The notes: generated from the letters alone by a model not told the origin. 64,000 bases of DNA from Sphingobacterium thalpophilum (GCF_038396785.1 NZ_CP151087.1:4402001-4466000); one strand, 5' to 3'; counted from the stretch's first letter, positions 8,459 to 17,610 are shown. Numbers and translations are program-made.

Positions 8459-9961
8459 TTAAAAGAAACCAAGTTTTTCTTTACTGTAGGAAATCAACAT
8501 ATTTTTAGCCTGTCTGTAATGGGCAAGCATCATTTTATGGTTTTCCCGTCCAATTCCTGATTGTTTGTATCCGCCAAATGGAGCACCGGCTGGGTAGGAG
8601 TGGTACTGATTTACCCATACGCGTCCAGCTTGTATAGCACGTGGAACCTGATAAAGCTGATGTGCATCTCGGGTCCATACACCTGCTCCGAGACCATACA
8701 TGGTATCGTTGGCGATGGCAATTGCTTCTTGTTCGTCTTTGAACGTGGTCACTGCAAGCACGGGGCCGAAGATTTCTTCCTGGAAAATGCGCATGCTATT
8801 ATCACCTTTGAATAGGGTGGGTTTGATGTAGTAGCCTTCTTCAAAACCAGCACCAACATTGTTTTCATCTCCGCCAGTCAATACTTCGGCTCCTTCTTCT
8901 TTGCCAAGTTTAATATAGGACATGATCTTATCTTTTTGAATCTTCGATGCCTGAGCACCCATCATTGTTGTTGGGTCTAATGGATCCCCGACTTTGATCT
9001 GATTAACCCGATCGATCACTTTAGCAATGAATTTTTCATAAATATCCTCCTGGATCAGTAGACGAGAGGGGCAGGTGCAAATTTCGCCCTGGTTGAGCGC
9101 GAATAATACCGCCCCTTCAACTGCTTTGTCCAAAAATGCATCATCTGCATCCATTACCGAACTGAAGAAAATATTGGGCGATTTTCCCCCCAATTCTAGG
9201 GTTACCGGGATGATATTTTCAGTCGCATATTGCATGACCAAACGTCCTGTTGCTGTGGAACCTGTGAATGCTGCTTTGGAAACCTTTGGATTGGTGACCA
9301 AGGAACGACCAAGCTCTGCGCCGAAACCGTTGACGATATTGACCACTCCGGCAGGAATCAAATCACCGATGATTTCCATAAGAACAAGAATAGATGCTGG
9401 TGTACTTTCAGCGGGTTTTAACACGACAGTGTTTCCTGCAGCAAGGGCCGGAGCTAGTTTCCATACGGCCATCAGAATCGGGAAATTCCATGGAATAATC
9501 TGTGCAACAACCCCGATTGGTTCGTGTACAATCAGCGACACCGTATTGCTGTCCAGTTCGCTTATGGACCCCTCTTCAGCACGGATTACACCGGCAAAAT
9601 ACCGGAAATGGTCGATGGCTAATGGGATATCCGCATTGAGTGTTTCACGTACAGCTTTTCCGTTGTCTATCGTTTCAACGGCTGCGATATATTCTAAATT
9701 AGCTTCAATGCGGTCAGCGATTTTATTGAGGATAATACTTCGTTCTGTAGCGGAGGTTTTTCCCCAGGTTTCAAAAGCTTCGGCTGCAGTGTTGACAGCG
9801 AGATCCAGATCTTCTTTTGTTGAATGGGCAACTTGAGTAAACACTTTTCCGTCTACCGGCGAGATATTATCGAAGTATTTTCCTTGAATCGGTGCGACAA
9901 ATTTACCGCCAATGTAATTGTCATATCGTTCTTTGAACGATGGTCTTTTGATTGCGCTCAT
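8459..9961 (-). CDS. NAD-dependent aldehyde dehydrogenase (acetaldehyde dehydrogenase type)
   Basis: The enzyme oxidises an aldehyde to the carboxylate with NAD(P)+. The 500-residue sequence is a full class-3-fold ALDH: IIPWNFPILMAVWKLAPALAAGNT, FTGSTATGR, the general base in LELGGK (Glu256), and the nucleophile in GEICTCPSR (Cys295). The CTCPSR signature is typical of ExaC/AldA-type acetaldehyde dehydrogenases that co-occur with DUF779. The C-terminal NQYHSYPAGAPFGGYKQSGIGREN is intact. The gene is divergent from an AraC regulator, and a TAACTTTG box lies 37 bases upstream of the start. Physiological substrate is inferred, not shown. Confidence 0.94.
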   Translation of the reverse strand: MSAIKRPSFKERYDNYIGGKFVAPIQGKYFDNISPVDGKVFTQVAHSTKEDLDLAVNTAAEAFETWGKTSATERSIILNKIADRIEANLEYIAAVETIDNGKAVRETLNADIPLAIDHFRYFAGVIRAEEGSISELDSNTVSLIVHEPIGVVAQIIPWNFPILMAVWKLAPALAAGNTVVLKPAESTPASILVLMEIIGDLIPAGVVNIVNGFGAELGRSLVTNPKVSKAAFTGSTATGRLVMQYATENIIPVTLELGGKSPNIFFSSVMDADDAFLDKAVEGAVLFALNQGEICTCPSRLLIQEDIYEKFIAKVIDRVNQIKVGDPLDPTTMMGAQASKIQKDKIMSYIKLGKEEGAEVLTGGDENNVGAGFEEGYYIKPTLFKGDNSMRIFQEEIFGPVLAVTTFKDEQEAIAIANDTMYGLGAGVWTRDAHQLYQVPRAIQAGRVWVNQYHSYPAGAPFGGYKQSGIGRENHKMMLAHYRQAKNMLISYSKEKLGFF

Positions 9962-9997
9962 ATGGTTTATTATTAATTATTTTTAATCCCTTCTTAT

Positions 9998-10005
9998 CAA
10001 AGTTA
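9998..10005 (-). promoter_or_regulatory. -7 element of aldehyde dehydrogenase gene
   Basis: On the minus strand these bases read TAACTTTG, an exact TAnnTTTG match, 37 bases upstream of the ATG. No good -33 TTTG is visible at the right distance, as expected for a promoter that depends on an activator bound just upstream. Confidence 0.55.
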
Positions 10006-10026
10006 GCCAGCAATTATTCAATAGCG

Positions 10027-10058
10027 TAGCAGAATTGATCCAAAACATAGCACAATTG
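10027..10058. promoter_or_regulatory. Candidate AraC-regulator operator: direct repeats
   Basis: TAGCAGAATTG (10027-10037) and TAGCACAATTG (10048-10058) are direct repeats matching at 10 of 11 bases. Their starts are 21 bases apart, two helical turns. They lie just upstream of the dehydrogenase -7 box, where an AraC-type activator would bind with its two helix-turn-helix motifs. Confidence 0.5.
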
Positions 10059-10094
10059 TGGCAGATGAATTTCGGCTACAATTTATTTTTTTAT

Positions 10095-10102
10095 TATATT
10101 TG
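10095..10102 (+). promoter_or_regulatory. -7 element of AraC regulator gene
   Basis: TATATTTG at 10095-10102 fits TAnnTTTG, 32 bases before the ATG at 10135. The -33 region is AT-rich without a clear TTTG. Confidence 0.45.
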
Positions 10103-10134
10103 ATTGACTGCCAATTATATTTAATTGTTGCACT

Positions 10135-11037
10135 ATGGGAGATAGGACGCTGATTCATACATTGCCATTTTCGCGGGCTGGGGAGCTTAGCACATTAGTG
10201 GAGAACCGACGTGCATTTACGTTAGATAGCTTGGAGCTTAATATCTACGAAACATATCGGGTATCGCAGCATGTGCCTTTATGTTTTGATGATTTGGTTA
10301 TGATTAACATGATCCAAGGTAAAAAGATCATGCATTTGGAGAATGTAAAGGCTTTTGACTATCTGCCCGGTCAGATGATGGTGTTGCCTGCATCGGTGGC
10401 TATGCATATTGACTTTCCGGAAGCGACCCTCGACCAGCCCACGCAGTGTACCGCTTTAACGATTCATAAAGAGAAGATAGCAGCAGTCTTGGACTATCTA
10501 AATGAGTTTTATCCGAAAGAACAATTTAGTCAGTGGCGGCTTGATCCGGATTTTTTTCATCTGTACAATTCGACTGAGCTCGCCGACCTGGTGAACAAGT
10601 TGTTTCAAATTATTATTAGCGAAAATCCGTTGAAAGATGTACTTGCAGATTTGACTTTTAAAGAGCTTACGATTCGGCTACTTCAGTCACAGTCGTTGAT
10701 TGCATTAAAAATTGGGAAGTCGCCCAACAAGGTACTGTTACATGTGCAGGAATTTATTCAGAAACATATTACCGAGAAAATTTCAATTGGTTTATTGGAG
10801 CGGACTGCCCACATGAGCAAAGCGAGTCTTACGCGGATGTTTAACCGTGAACTTGGACTTAGTCCGATGGAATATGTGATCCAACAGCGTATCGAGAAGG
10901 CAAAAAAAATGCTTTTACTCACCCGGAATGTAAAGGAGTCTTGCTATGGGGCTGGATTTAATGATGTCAACTACTTTGTCCGGCTTTTTAAAAGCAGGGT
11001 AGGAATGACGCCAGGCGCATTTGTCCTGGCGCGTTAA
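10135..11037 (+). CDS. AraC family transcriptional regulator
   Basis: This 300-residue DNA-binding protein has an N-terminal sensor region of the AraC_N type (about residues 15-190, with VKAFDYLPGQMMVLPASV). The C-terminal double helix-turn-helix of the AraC/XylS family covers about 200-298: HITEKISIGLLERTAHMSKA, LTRMFNRELGLSPMEYVIQQ, and the second helix pair ending in CYGAGFNDVNYFVRLFKSRVGMTPGAF. It is divergent from the aldehyde dehydrogenase gene with 173 bases between, so it most likely controls that operon in response to an aldehyde or alcohol. The inducer is unknown. Its stop codon lies one base from the end of smpB on the opposite strand. Confidence 0.93.
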   Translation: MGDRTLIHTLPFSRAGELSTLVENRRAFTLDSLELNIYETYRVSQHVPLCFDDLVMINMIQGKKIMHLENVKAFDYLPGQMMVLPASVAMHIDFPEATLDQPTQCTALTIHKEKIAAVLDYLNEFYPKEQFSQWRLDPDFFHLYNSTELADLVNKLFQIIISENPLKDVLADLTFKELTIRLLQSQSLIALKIGKSPNKVLLHVQEFIQKHITEKISIGLLERTAHMSKASLTRMFNRELGLSPMEYVIQQRIEKAKKMLLLTRNVKESCYGAGFNDVNYFVRLFKSRVGMTPGAFVLAR

Positions 11038-11038
11038 T

Positions 11039-11494
11039 TTAGAATTTCATCACGCGATCAAGCTCACGTTTAATATCTTTTTGTTTGATGTTTTCTCGTT
11101 TGTCAAAATCTTTTTTACCCTGTGCCAAGGCAATTTCAACTTTGGCAAAACCCCGGGAACTGATAAAGATGCGTAAGGGTACAATGGTAAAACCACGTTC
11201 TTCCCCCTTCTCTTTCAGTTTTTTTAATTCTCTTTTTGTCAATAGCAGTTGACGGTCACGTTTTGCTTCATGGTTATAGAAAGATCCCATGGAGTATTCG
11301 GCAATGTGCATGTTACGGATGTATAATCCGTCCTCAAAAAAACTACAGAAACTATCGTTAATATTTGCCTTTCCTTCGCGTATGGATTTTATTTCTGTAC
11401 CCAATAATCGAATTCCTGCAATGTACTTGTCCAGTAAGTGGTATTCAAAAGAAGCTTTTTTATTTTTTATATTGATATCTGAAGATAAAGCCAT
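11039..11494 (-). CDS. smpB: SsrA-binding protein SmpB
   Basis: SmpB binds tmRNA and carries it to stalled ribosomes for trans-translation. The 151-residue sequence has the SmpB core: NKKASFEYHLLDKYIAGIRLLGTEIKSIR near the N-terminus, the FVxx-type SFCSFFEDGLYIRNMHIAEY, then RELKKLKEKGEERGFTIVPLRIF and the basic C-terminal tail ENIKQKDIKRELDRVMKF that enters the decoding centre. Length is standard. It is convergent with the AraC gene with one base between the stops, and no separate terminator is visible. A TATATTTG box lies upstream at 11578-11585 on the minus strand. Confidence 0.96.
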   Translation of the reverse strand: MALSSDINIKNKKASFEYHLLDKYIAGIRLLGTEIKSIREGKANINDSFCSFFEDGLYIRNMHIAEYSMGSFYNHEAKRDRQLLLTKRELKKLKEKGEERGFTIVPLRIFISSRGFAKVEIALAQGKKDFDKRENIKQKDIKRELDRVMKF

Positions 11495-13104
<1,610 letters not shown>

Positions 13105-13115
13105 AATCTAATCGT

Positions 13116-14237
13116 ATGATTCAGATTATACCCGTTGAAACAAAGAAACAAAGACGGCTGTTTATAGATTTCCCTCATAGTCTCTATGAGGGAAATCCTA
13201 ATTATGTACCTGCCTTATTTCTTGAACAAAACGATTTGCTTTCCCCCGACAAGCATCCCTTTTATAAACATTCCCAAGCACAACCTTTTCTAGCTTATCG
13301 TAACGATAAGATTGTCGGTCGTATATGTGCCATCTGGAACAACAACCATAATGCCTTTAATCATGTGAATGAAGGACAGTGGGGTTTTTTCGATTGTATA
13401 GATGATCAAGAAGTCGCAAACGCGTTATTTGAAACTGCAGAAAAATGGGTTAAAGCTAAAGGAGGGGATACGATCGTTGGGCCGATCAATTTATCGACCA
13501 ATGATACCGTTGGTTTATTGGTTGACGGTTTTGATAAGCCTCCGGTGGCCATGATGCCCTACAATTCACCGTATTACATCGACTTGATTACCAATTCAGG
13601 CTATGGACATAAAGTGGATTTGAGAGCTTATTTGGTTATGGAAAAGTCTGCGGATAAGCGTTCTGTATTGCTTTTGGATAGGCTGGAAGAGCGTTTGAAA
13701 AGATCTGGCATTACATTGCGTCAATTCAATGTGAAGGATTTTAAAAACGAGGCAGCAAAAGTTCGTGACATTTATAATAGGGCATGGGATAAAAATTCGG
13801 GTTTTGTTCCGATGACAGAGGACGAATTTAATTATACGGCCAAAGATTTAAAAATGATTCTCGATCCACGTTTTGCTATCGTTGCAGAGAAAGACGGTGA
13901 GCTTGTTGGCTTTGGTTTAGGGATACCAGATATCAATCAGATCCTTATCAAAGTGAAGCGCGGACGTCTACTTCCTACGGGTATTTTTAAATTGTTATTT
14001 GGAAAGAAAAAAATCAACTTACTTCGTGTACTTATGTTAGGGGTATTGGAAGACTACCGTAAGCTTGGTATTGAAGCATGTTTGTACGGCCGAATTATAA
14101 AAGAATCAAAAGATTCTAATATTAAGGGGGCCGAATGTTCATGGATGTTGGAGCATAATTACATGATGAACCACGCTATTGAACAGATGAATGGAGAATT
14201 GTACAAACGTTATCGTTTGTATCAAAAATCATTATGA
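13116..14237 (+). CDS. GNAT-fold acyltransferase, probable bacterial ceramide synthase
   Basis: The 373-residue protein has a long N-terminal region (FIDFPHSLYEGNPNYVPALF near residues 16-35, VGRICAIWNNNHNAFN near 67) and a C-terminal GNAT-like acyltransferase half (VAEKDGELVGFGLGIPDIN, LMLGVLEDYRKLGIEACLYG). Proteins of this kind are annotated as N-acetyltransferases. In Caulobacter a GNAT-type protein in the sphingolipid locus acts as ceramide synthase, N-acylating the long-chain base. Position directly after spt and a 4-base ATGA overlap with the next gene support the same role here. I infer the function from family and context; acyl donor (acyl-CoA or acyl-ACP) cannot be told. Confidence 0.8.
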   Translation: MIQIIPVETKKQRRLFIDFPHSLYEGNPNYVPALFLEQNDLLSPDKHPFYKHSQAQPFLAYRNDKIVGRICAIWNNNHNAFNHVNEGQWGFFDCIDDQEVANALFETAEKWVKAKGGDTIVGPINLSTNDTVGLLVDGFDKPPVAMMPYNSPYYIDLITNSGYGHKVDLRAYLVMEKSADKRSVLLLDRLEERLKRSGITLRQFNVKDFKNEAAKVRDIYNRAWDKNSGFVPMTEDEFNYTAKDLKMILDPRFAIVAEKDGELVGFGLGIPDINQILIKVKRGRLLPTGIFKLLFGKKKINLLRVLMLGVLEDYRKLGIEACLYGRIIKESKDSNIKGAECSWMLEHNYMMNHAIEQMNGELYKRYRLYQKSL

Positions 14238-15226
14238 TAGAAAAAGTATTAATCACCGGAGCGAGTGGTTTTGTAGGCTATCATTTGACAAGAGCAGCGA
14301 AAGAGGCGGGGATGGAAGTTCATGCCGCGGTGAGGAAGTCAAGTGATGTTTCGGAAATTCGCTCCGTTGTAGATAAATTTGTTTATCCGGATTTCTCTGA
14401 TGAAGAGTCTATCAGAGAATTACTGGAAGCGGAAAACTATACCTATGTTGTTCATGCTGCGGCAATGACTCGTGCCAAACATGAAGAAGATCTCGAAAAG
14501 GTCAATGTTGGTTATACAAAAAGCTTGGCATCAGCTTGTTTTTCTTTAAAAACTCCCATCAAAAGATTTGTTTTCGTTAGTAGTCTTGCGGCGATCGGTC
14601 CTGTTAACTACGATGCTAACCTTATCGATGAAAGTAACCCTTATCGTCCTGTTACGGCCTATGGTCGTAGTAAGCGGCAAGCGGAGCTCGCGTTGAATGA
14701 TTTTAAAGATCAGCCACTAACGATTTTGCGCCCTACTGCGGTATACGGCCCTCGTGAAAAGGATATTTTTATTGTTTTTAAAACAATGAATGGAGGCCTG
14801 GATGCCTATGTTGGTCGCTCTCCTCAAAAGCTTAGCTTTATTTATGTTGCCGACTTGGTACAGGCGATTATTCATGCCTGTCGTTTTGACCAAGGTGGAA
14901 AGCAGGTGTATAACCTCAGTGATGGGCAGGTATATGGGCGTTATGAGTTGGCTAGGTTTTTCAGAGAGTTTAGCCAAAAGAAAATGATTCGTATGCATAT
15001 TCCTTTGGGTGTCGTGAAGACTATCGCGGTTATTTTTGAACGTTTGTATAAAAATTCTAAAGCAATACCTGTACTATATCCTGAACGGCTGAATGAACTT
15101 ACAGCTGAAAACTGGGGCTGTGATATCTCGGCGGCTCAACGTCAGCTACAATACCAACCTAAATATGATTTGAAGAAAGGCTTAATGGAGGCATTGGCTT
15201 GGTATAAAGAAAATAAATGGCTATAA
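14234..15226 (+). CDS. Extended SDR/NAD-dependent epimerase-like protein, probable ceramide reductase
   Basis: The 330-residue protein opens with a Rossmann nucleotide-binding motif ITGASGFVGYHL (residues about 7-18) and has the SDR catalytic pair in VTAYGRSKRQAE (YxxxK, about residue 142), preceded by FVSSLAAIGP with the catalytic Ser. Database naming would be NAD-dependent epimerase/dehydratase. In Caulobacter an enzyme of this class (CerR) reduces the keto group of the oxidised ceramide, and the operon position here (after spt and the GNAT gene, overlapping the latter by 4 bases) fits that. The C-terminal ELTAENWGCDISAAQRQLQYQPKYDLKKGL is the usual epimerase tail. Specific substrate is inferred. 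Confidence 0.82.
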   Translation: MIEKVLITGASGFVGYHLTRAAKEAGMEVHAAVRKSSDVSEIRSVVDKFVYPDFSDEESIRELLEAENYTYVVHAAAMTRAKHEEDLEKVNVGYTKSLASACFSLKTPIKRFVFVSSLAAIGPVNYDANLIDESNPYRPVTAYGRSKRQAELALNDFKDQPLTILRPTAVYGPREKDIFIVFKTMNGGLDAYVGRSPQKLSFIYVADLVQAIIHACRFDQGGKQVYNLSDGQVYGRYELARFFREFSQKKMIRMHIPLGVVKTIAVIFERLYKNSKAIPVLYPERLNELTAENWGCDISAAQRQLQYQPKYDLKKGLMEALAWYKENKWL

Positions 15227-15235
15227 TCGCAGATA

Positions 15236-15928
15236 ATGAGTGAGTTAAAAATAAATAAAAAACTTTTTCAGGATAGAAAGAGAACAAATATCTTAAGTGA
15301 ACCCGAACAAAAACTTATTTCGTACCTCGTTCCTAGAATCCCCAATTGGATTACTTCGGATGGACTTACGGCAATTGGATTTTTAGGTTCCTTAATGATA
15401 TTGGGGAGTTTTATATTGGCTGAATATGTTGATATTCGCTATTTACTTTTAGGGATCCCTGGTTTCTTTGTACAATGGTTTGGTGATTCATTAGATGGGC
15501 GTATCGCATTCTACCGCAATAAATCCCGTCGCTGGTACGGTTTCGCGCTGGATATTGTAATGGATTGGATCAGTACGGTTTTTATCGGATTGGGATATGT
15601 GCTGTATACCGTGGGTGACTTTAAGTATCTGGGATTTACATTGGTCGCATTATATGGCTGGGCAATGATCATTTCTCAGCTCAGGTATAGAATTACCGAT
15701 AAGTATACGATTGACGCCGGAATTTTGGGACCGACTGAAATTCGGGTGATTATTTCATTGGTTATGCTCTTCGAAGTTTTAATGCCAGGATCTATTAATT
15801 GGTGTGTACTGGTAATCTGTATTGCACTTTTTATAATTAATACAAATGATACACGCCTACTTCTTAAATTAGGCGATGAAAAAGATAAAGAGGATAAATT
15901 GAAAAAACAGCAGGAGGAGGCTATTTAA
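15236..15928 (+). CDS. CDP-alcohol phosphatidyltransferase family protein with atypical motif
   Basis: The 230-residue membrane protein has about six hydrophobic segments and is 10 bases from the SDR gene. The family transfers a phospho-alcohol head group using a CDP-linked donor; here the likely acceptor is ceramide or dihydroceramide, giving a phosphosphingolipid (for example a phosphoethanolamine or phosphoinositol type). The catalytic signature (normally DGxxAR, eight residues, GxxxDxxxD) reads DGRIAF, then nine residues, then GFALDIVMD (about residues 86-109). The Arg after Ala is thus Phe, and the spacer is one longer, although all four acidic residues are kept. The C-terminal tail is strongly charged (DEKDKEDKLKKQQEE). 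Head group is unknown. Confidence 0.82.
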   Translation: MSELKINKKLFQDRKRTNILSEPEQKLISYLVPRIPNWITSDGLTAIGFLGSLMILGSFILAEYVDIRYLLLGIPGFFVQWFGDSLDGRIAFYRNKSRRWYGFALDIVMDWISTVFIGLGYVLYTVGDFKYLGFTLVALYGWAMIISQLRYRITDKYTIDAGILGPTEIRVIISLVMLFEVLMPGSINWCVLVICIALFIINTNDTRLLLKLGDEKDKEDKLKKQQEEAI

Positions 15929-16326
15929 TGATGTCTTCAAAAGTTATTACTTTTTTAAAAGCTCAACTTTCCGCCTTTTTAGGTGGATTGTTTGATTTTG
16001 GAGTATACTCTGCTTGTTATAAGCTACTTCATATCAGTGCTCCTTTTTCTAATGCGATTAGTGGTAGCCTTGGTGCTGTTGTTAATTTTTTGATCAATAG
16101 ATACTGGTCCTTTGGTAGTACGCAAAAGTCTGTAGGGAGTCAGCTATGGAAATTTGTGATTGTCGTCTGTGGTAGTATTACATTGAAGTCTACGGGAATT
16201 CATTTTCTGGTGGATGTATATCATGTAAACTTTTTGTTCTCGAAACTAGTCGTTGAGCTGCTCGTTTCTTTGGGCTTCAACTATACACTTCAGCGTTTTT
16301 GGGTTTTTAAAGCGGAGGAGAAATAG
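15928..16326 (+). CDS. GtrA family membrane protein
   Basis: The 132-residue protein consists of four membrane helices, with the GtrA-type start FLKAQLSAFLGGLFDFGVYSACY and the conserved NFLINRYWSFGS and FNYTLQRFWVFK segments. GtrA proteins are thought to flip polyprenyl-linked sugars across the cytoplasmic membrane. The start codon shares a base with the stop of the preceding gene (TAATG at 15926-15930), so translation is coupled. Placement at the end of a sphingolipid operon suggests a part in moving or glycosylating the lipid product. That is inference. A purine-rich AGGAGG sequence at 15911-15920 lies before the start, unusual in this phylum, but it also encodes Glu codons. Confidence 0.85.
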   Translation: MMSSKVITFLKAQLSAFLGGLFDFGVYSACYKLLHISAPFSNAISGSLGAVVNFLINRYWSFGSTQKSVGSQLWKFVIVVCGSITLKSTGIHFLVDVYHVNFLFSKLVVELLVSLGFNYTLQRFWVFKAEEK

Positions 16327-16660
16327 TAATTTCCTTCTTTTTGCGAATCAGCTTTAGCTGGTTTCAGTTTCTTTTCTTTTTCTGTTTCTTTCGATTTCTC
16401 GTGCTCTTATGTTACCAAGATTTGTTTTGATAGGATGTTAGTCGAGCTGTTGGTTTAGGTTAAAAGAGCTTTTTAACAGCCTATAGTTGCGCTAATCCTG
16501 CAAGTTGCTGTTAGTGACCGATCTGTAAGGGTAATTCAACTTTGACGCTAGGTTGCATGACGAGCTGCAATATATTGCTCATTGTATAGCTGTCGTGTTT
16601 ATTTCGCTTTTGTTTACTCTAGATTTTACCTAGTATAAAGTTAGCTTTTGGTTAGCCAGA
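16327..16660. other. Gene-free stretch after sphingolipid operon
   Basis: About 330 AT-rich bases follow the GtrA gene. Pyrimidine-rich runs (tttcttttctttttctgtttctttcg-like, near 16363-16395) and a TAAAAGAGCTTTTTAA palindrome (16459-16475 region) are visible. There is no open frame worth calling and no clear terminator for the operon apart from this weak palindrome. Confidence 0.4.
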
Positions 16661-16720
16661 ACCTATACTATACCTAAACAAACCCTAACTAAACCCTAAA
16701 CTAAACCTAAGTAAACAGGT
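16661..16720. repeat. Short degenerate CT/A-rich tandem repeat, telomere-like
   Basis: Imperfect units of 10-12 bases follow each other: AAACCCTAACT (16680-16690), AAACCCTAAACT (16691-16702), AAACCTAAGT (16703-16712), AAACAGGT (16713-16720), preceded by related ACCTATACTAT and ACCTAAACA. The strand asymmetry (C on one strand, G on the other) resembles telomere repeats, but the units are degenerate and internal to the chromosome. Confidence 0.6.
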
Positions 16721-16739
16721 AGAAAAGTATAGCTACAGA

Positions 16740-17230
16740 AGAAGGTATTCCGGCAGCCTGTGTTCTGCCATTGTTCTGGCCCTACCGATATCCGTCCGTC
16801 CCCTGTTATATCCTGCGTTGCTGTTTCTTTCCGACGGCACAATTTTCCGGTCTTATCAATATTCACCAGTTTATAGGCTGCGCCTATGCGCATCGTCTTC
16901 GATTGGGCGTTGAGCCGAGCGGGCTACCAAAGTGATCCCGAGCTTAAGCAGATCGAGCAATACAATGTCCATCCATGTTTCTGCTGCGGAGCCTGTATCG
17001 AGTCCCGGTTCCGCGGATGTCCGCGGTACGATCCAATTTCCAGCACCATTCCTTTTTCCCCAGGGAAGCCTGTGCTGAAGCCAGGTTCCCGGTATGTACG
17101 CAGCGCGCCGCGGTTCCCCGCGATGTCCAGGTTAGATCCCGGTTCCCGTCCCCATCCTGTGCCGGATCCGGCGTTCCCAGCCTTCCGATCACCTGTTTTA
17201 CAAAAAGAATCTCGCACCGTTACAGGTAGT
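16740..17230. other. GC-rich non-coding island upstream of the rRNA operon
   Basis: Base composition shifts sharply to GC-rich against an AT-rich surround. The segment contains several copies of a GGTTCC-type motif (TCCCGGTTCC near 17002, AGGTTCCCGG near 17083, CGGTTCCCCG near 17111, TCCCGGTTCCCG near 17137) and a CCGCGGATGTCCGCGG palindrome (17011-17026). Overlapping open frames on both strands (up to 115 codons) have no recognisable protein features and reflect the scarcity of stop codons in GC-rich DNA. It may be a decayed piece of foreign DNA. Confidence 0.45.
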
Positions 17231-17264
17231 TAAGGTGAAAATGAAATAAATAAGAACAAAAGGC

Positions 17265-17296
17265 TTGGAAGTTTATCTGTAAACTCCCTATCTTTG
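17265..17296 (+). promoter_or_regulatory. rRNA operon promoter P1
   Basis: TTGG at 17265-17268 and TATCTTTG at 17289-17296 are separated by 20 bases, an excellent -33/-7 pair for the Bacteroidota housekeeping sigma factor. It lies about 430 bases before the mature 16S. Confidence 0.8.
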
Positions 17297-17450
17297 CACC
17301 ACTCCGCAAGGGAGGGACGGTTACTTCGAAAGAAGAAACCATGAGAAAAAAGAAGGGTTTAAGGGAGTTTGGCAGGATTTAAAATCCCGCTGATTTTATT
17401 TTAAACGCGGAAATCGGAAAAAGAGAAAAGAAAAAAAACTTCAGAAAGTT

Positions 17451-17481
17451 TTTGGAAGTTCAGAAAAGATTTCTACCTTTG
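17451..17481 (+). promoter_or_regulatory. rRNA operon promoter P2
   Basis: TTTG at 17451-17454 and TACCTTTG at 17474-17481 are 19 bases apart. The element resembles P1 over the -33 box (TTGGAAGTT in both) and is preceded by a run of A that may act as an upstream element. Confidence 0.85.
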
Positions 17482-17573
17482 CAGTCCCAACGGAAACGAA
17501 GGGAAAAACAAAAAAGATAAAGAGGGCGCAATGCCATCGGAATATAGCGGATACGGAAGTTGAAGCGGCAAAA

Positions 17574-17583
17574 GTTCTTTAAG
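17574..17583 (+). promoter_or_regulatory. boxA-like antitermination site in rRNA leader
   Basis: GTTCTTTAAG at 17574-17583 resembles the NusB/NusE-binding boxA of rRNA leaders. A second copy (GTTCTTTGACAT) lies in the spacer before 23S. Confidence 0.55.
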
Positions 17584-17589
17584 AAAACA

Positions 17590-17610
17590 CAATCATGTAA
17601 GCGTGACGAG
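17590..17610 (+). other. 16S rRNA processing stem, 5' arm
   Basis: CAATCATGTAAGCGTGACGAG (17590-17610) is complementary, with small bulges, to 19277-19298 downstream of 16S. The pair would form the long stem that brackets pre-16S for RNase III-type processing. Confidence 0.65.

Noticed and set aside
16661..16720. A true telomere or linear chromosome end
   Set aside because: Units are degenerate, few, and internal, with genes continuing normally on both sides.
16886..17233. Open frames of 82-115 codons on both strands in the GC-rich island
   Set aside because: Several overlapping frames are open on both strands at once because GC-rich sequence has few stops; none shows a domain, a plausible composition or a promoter.
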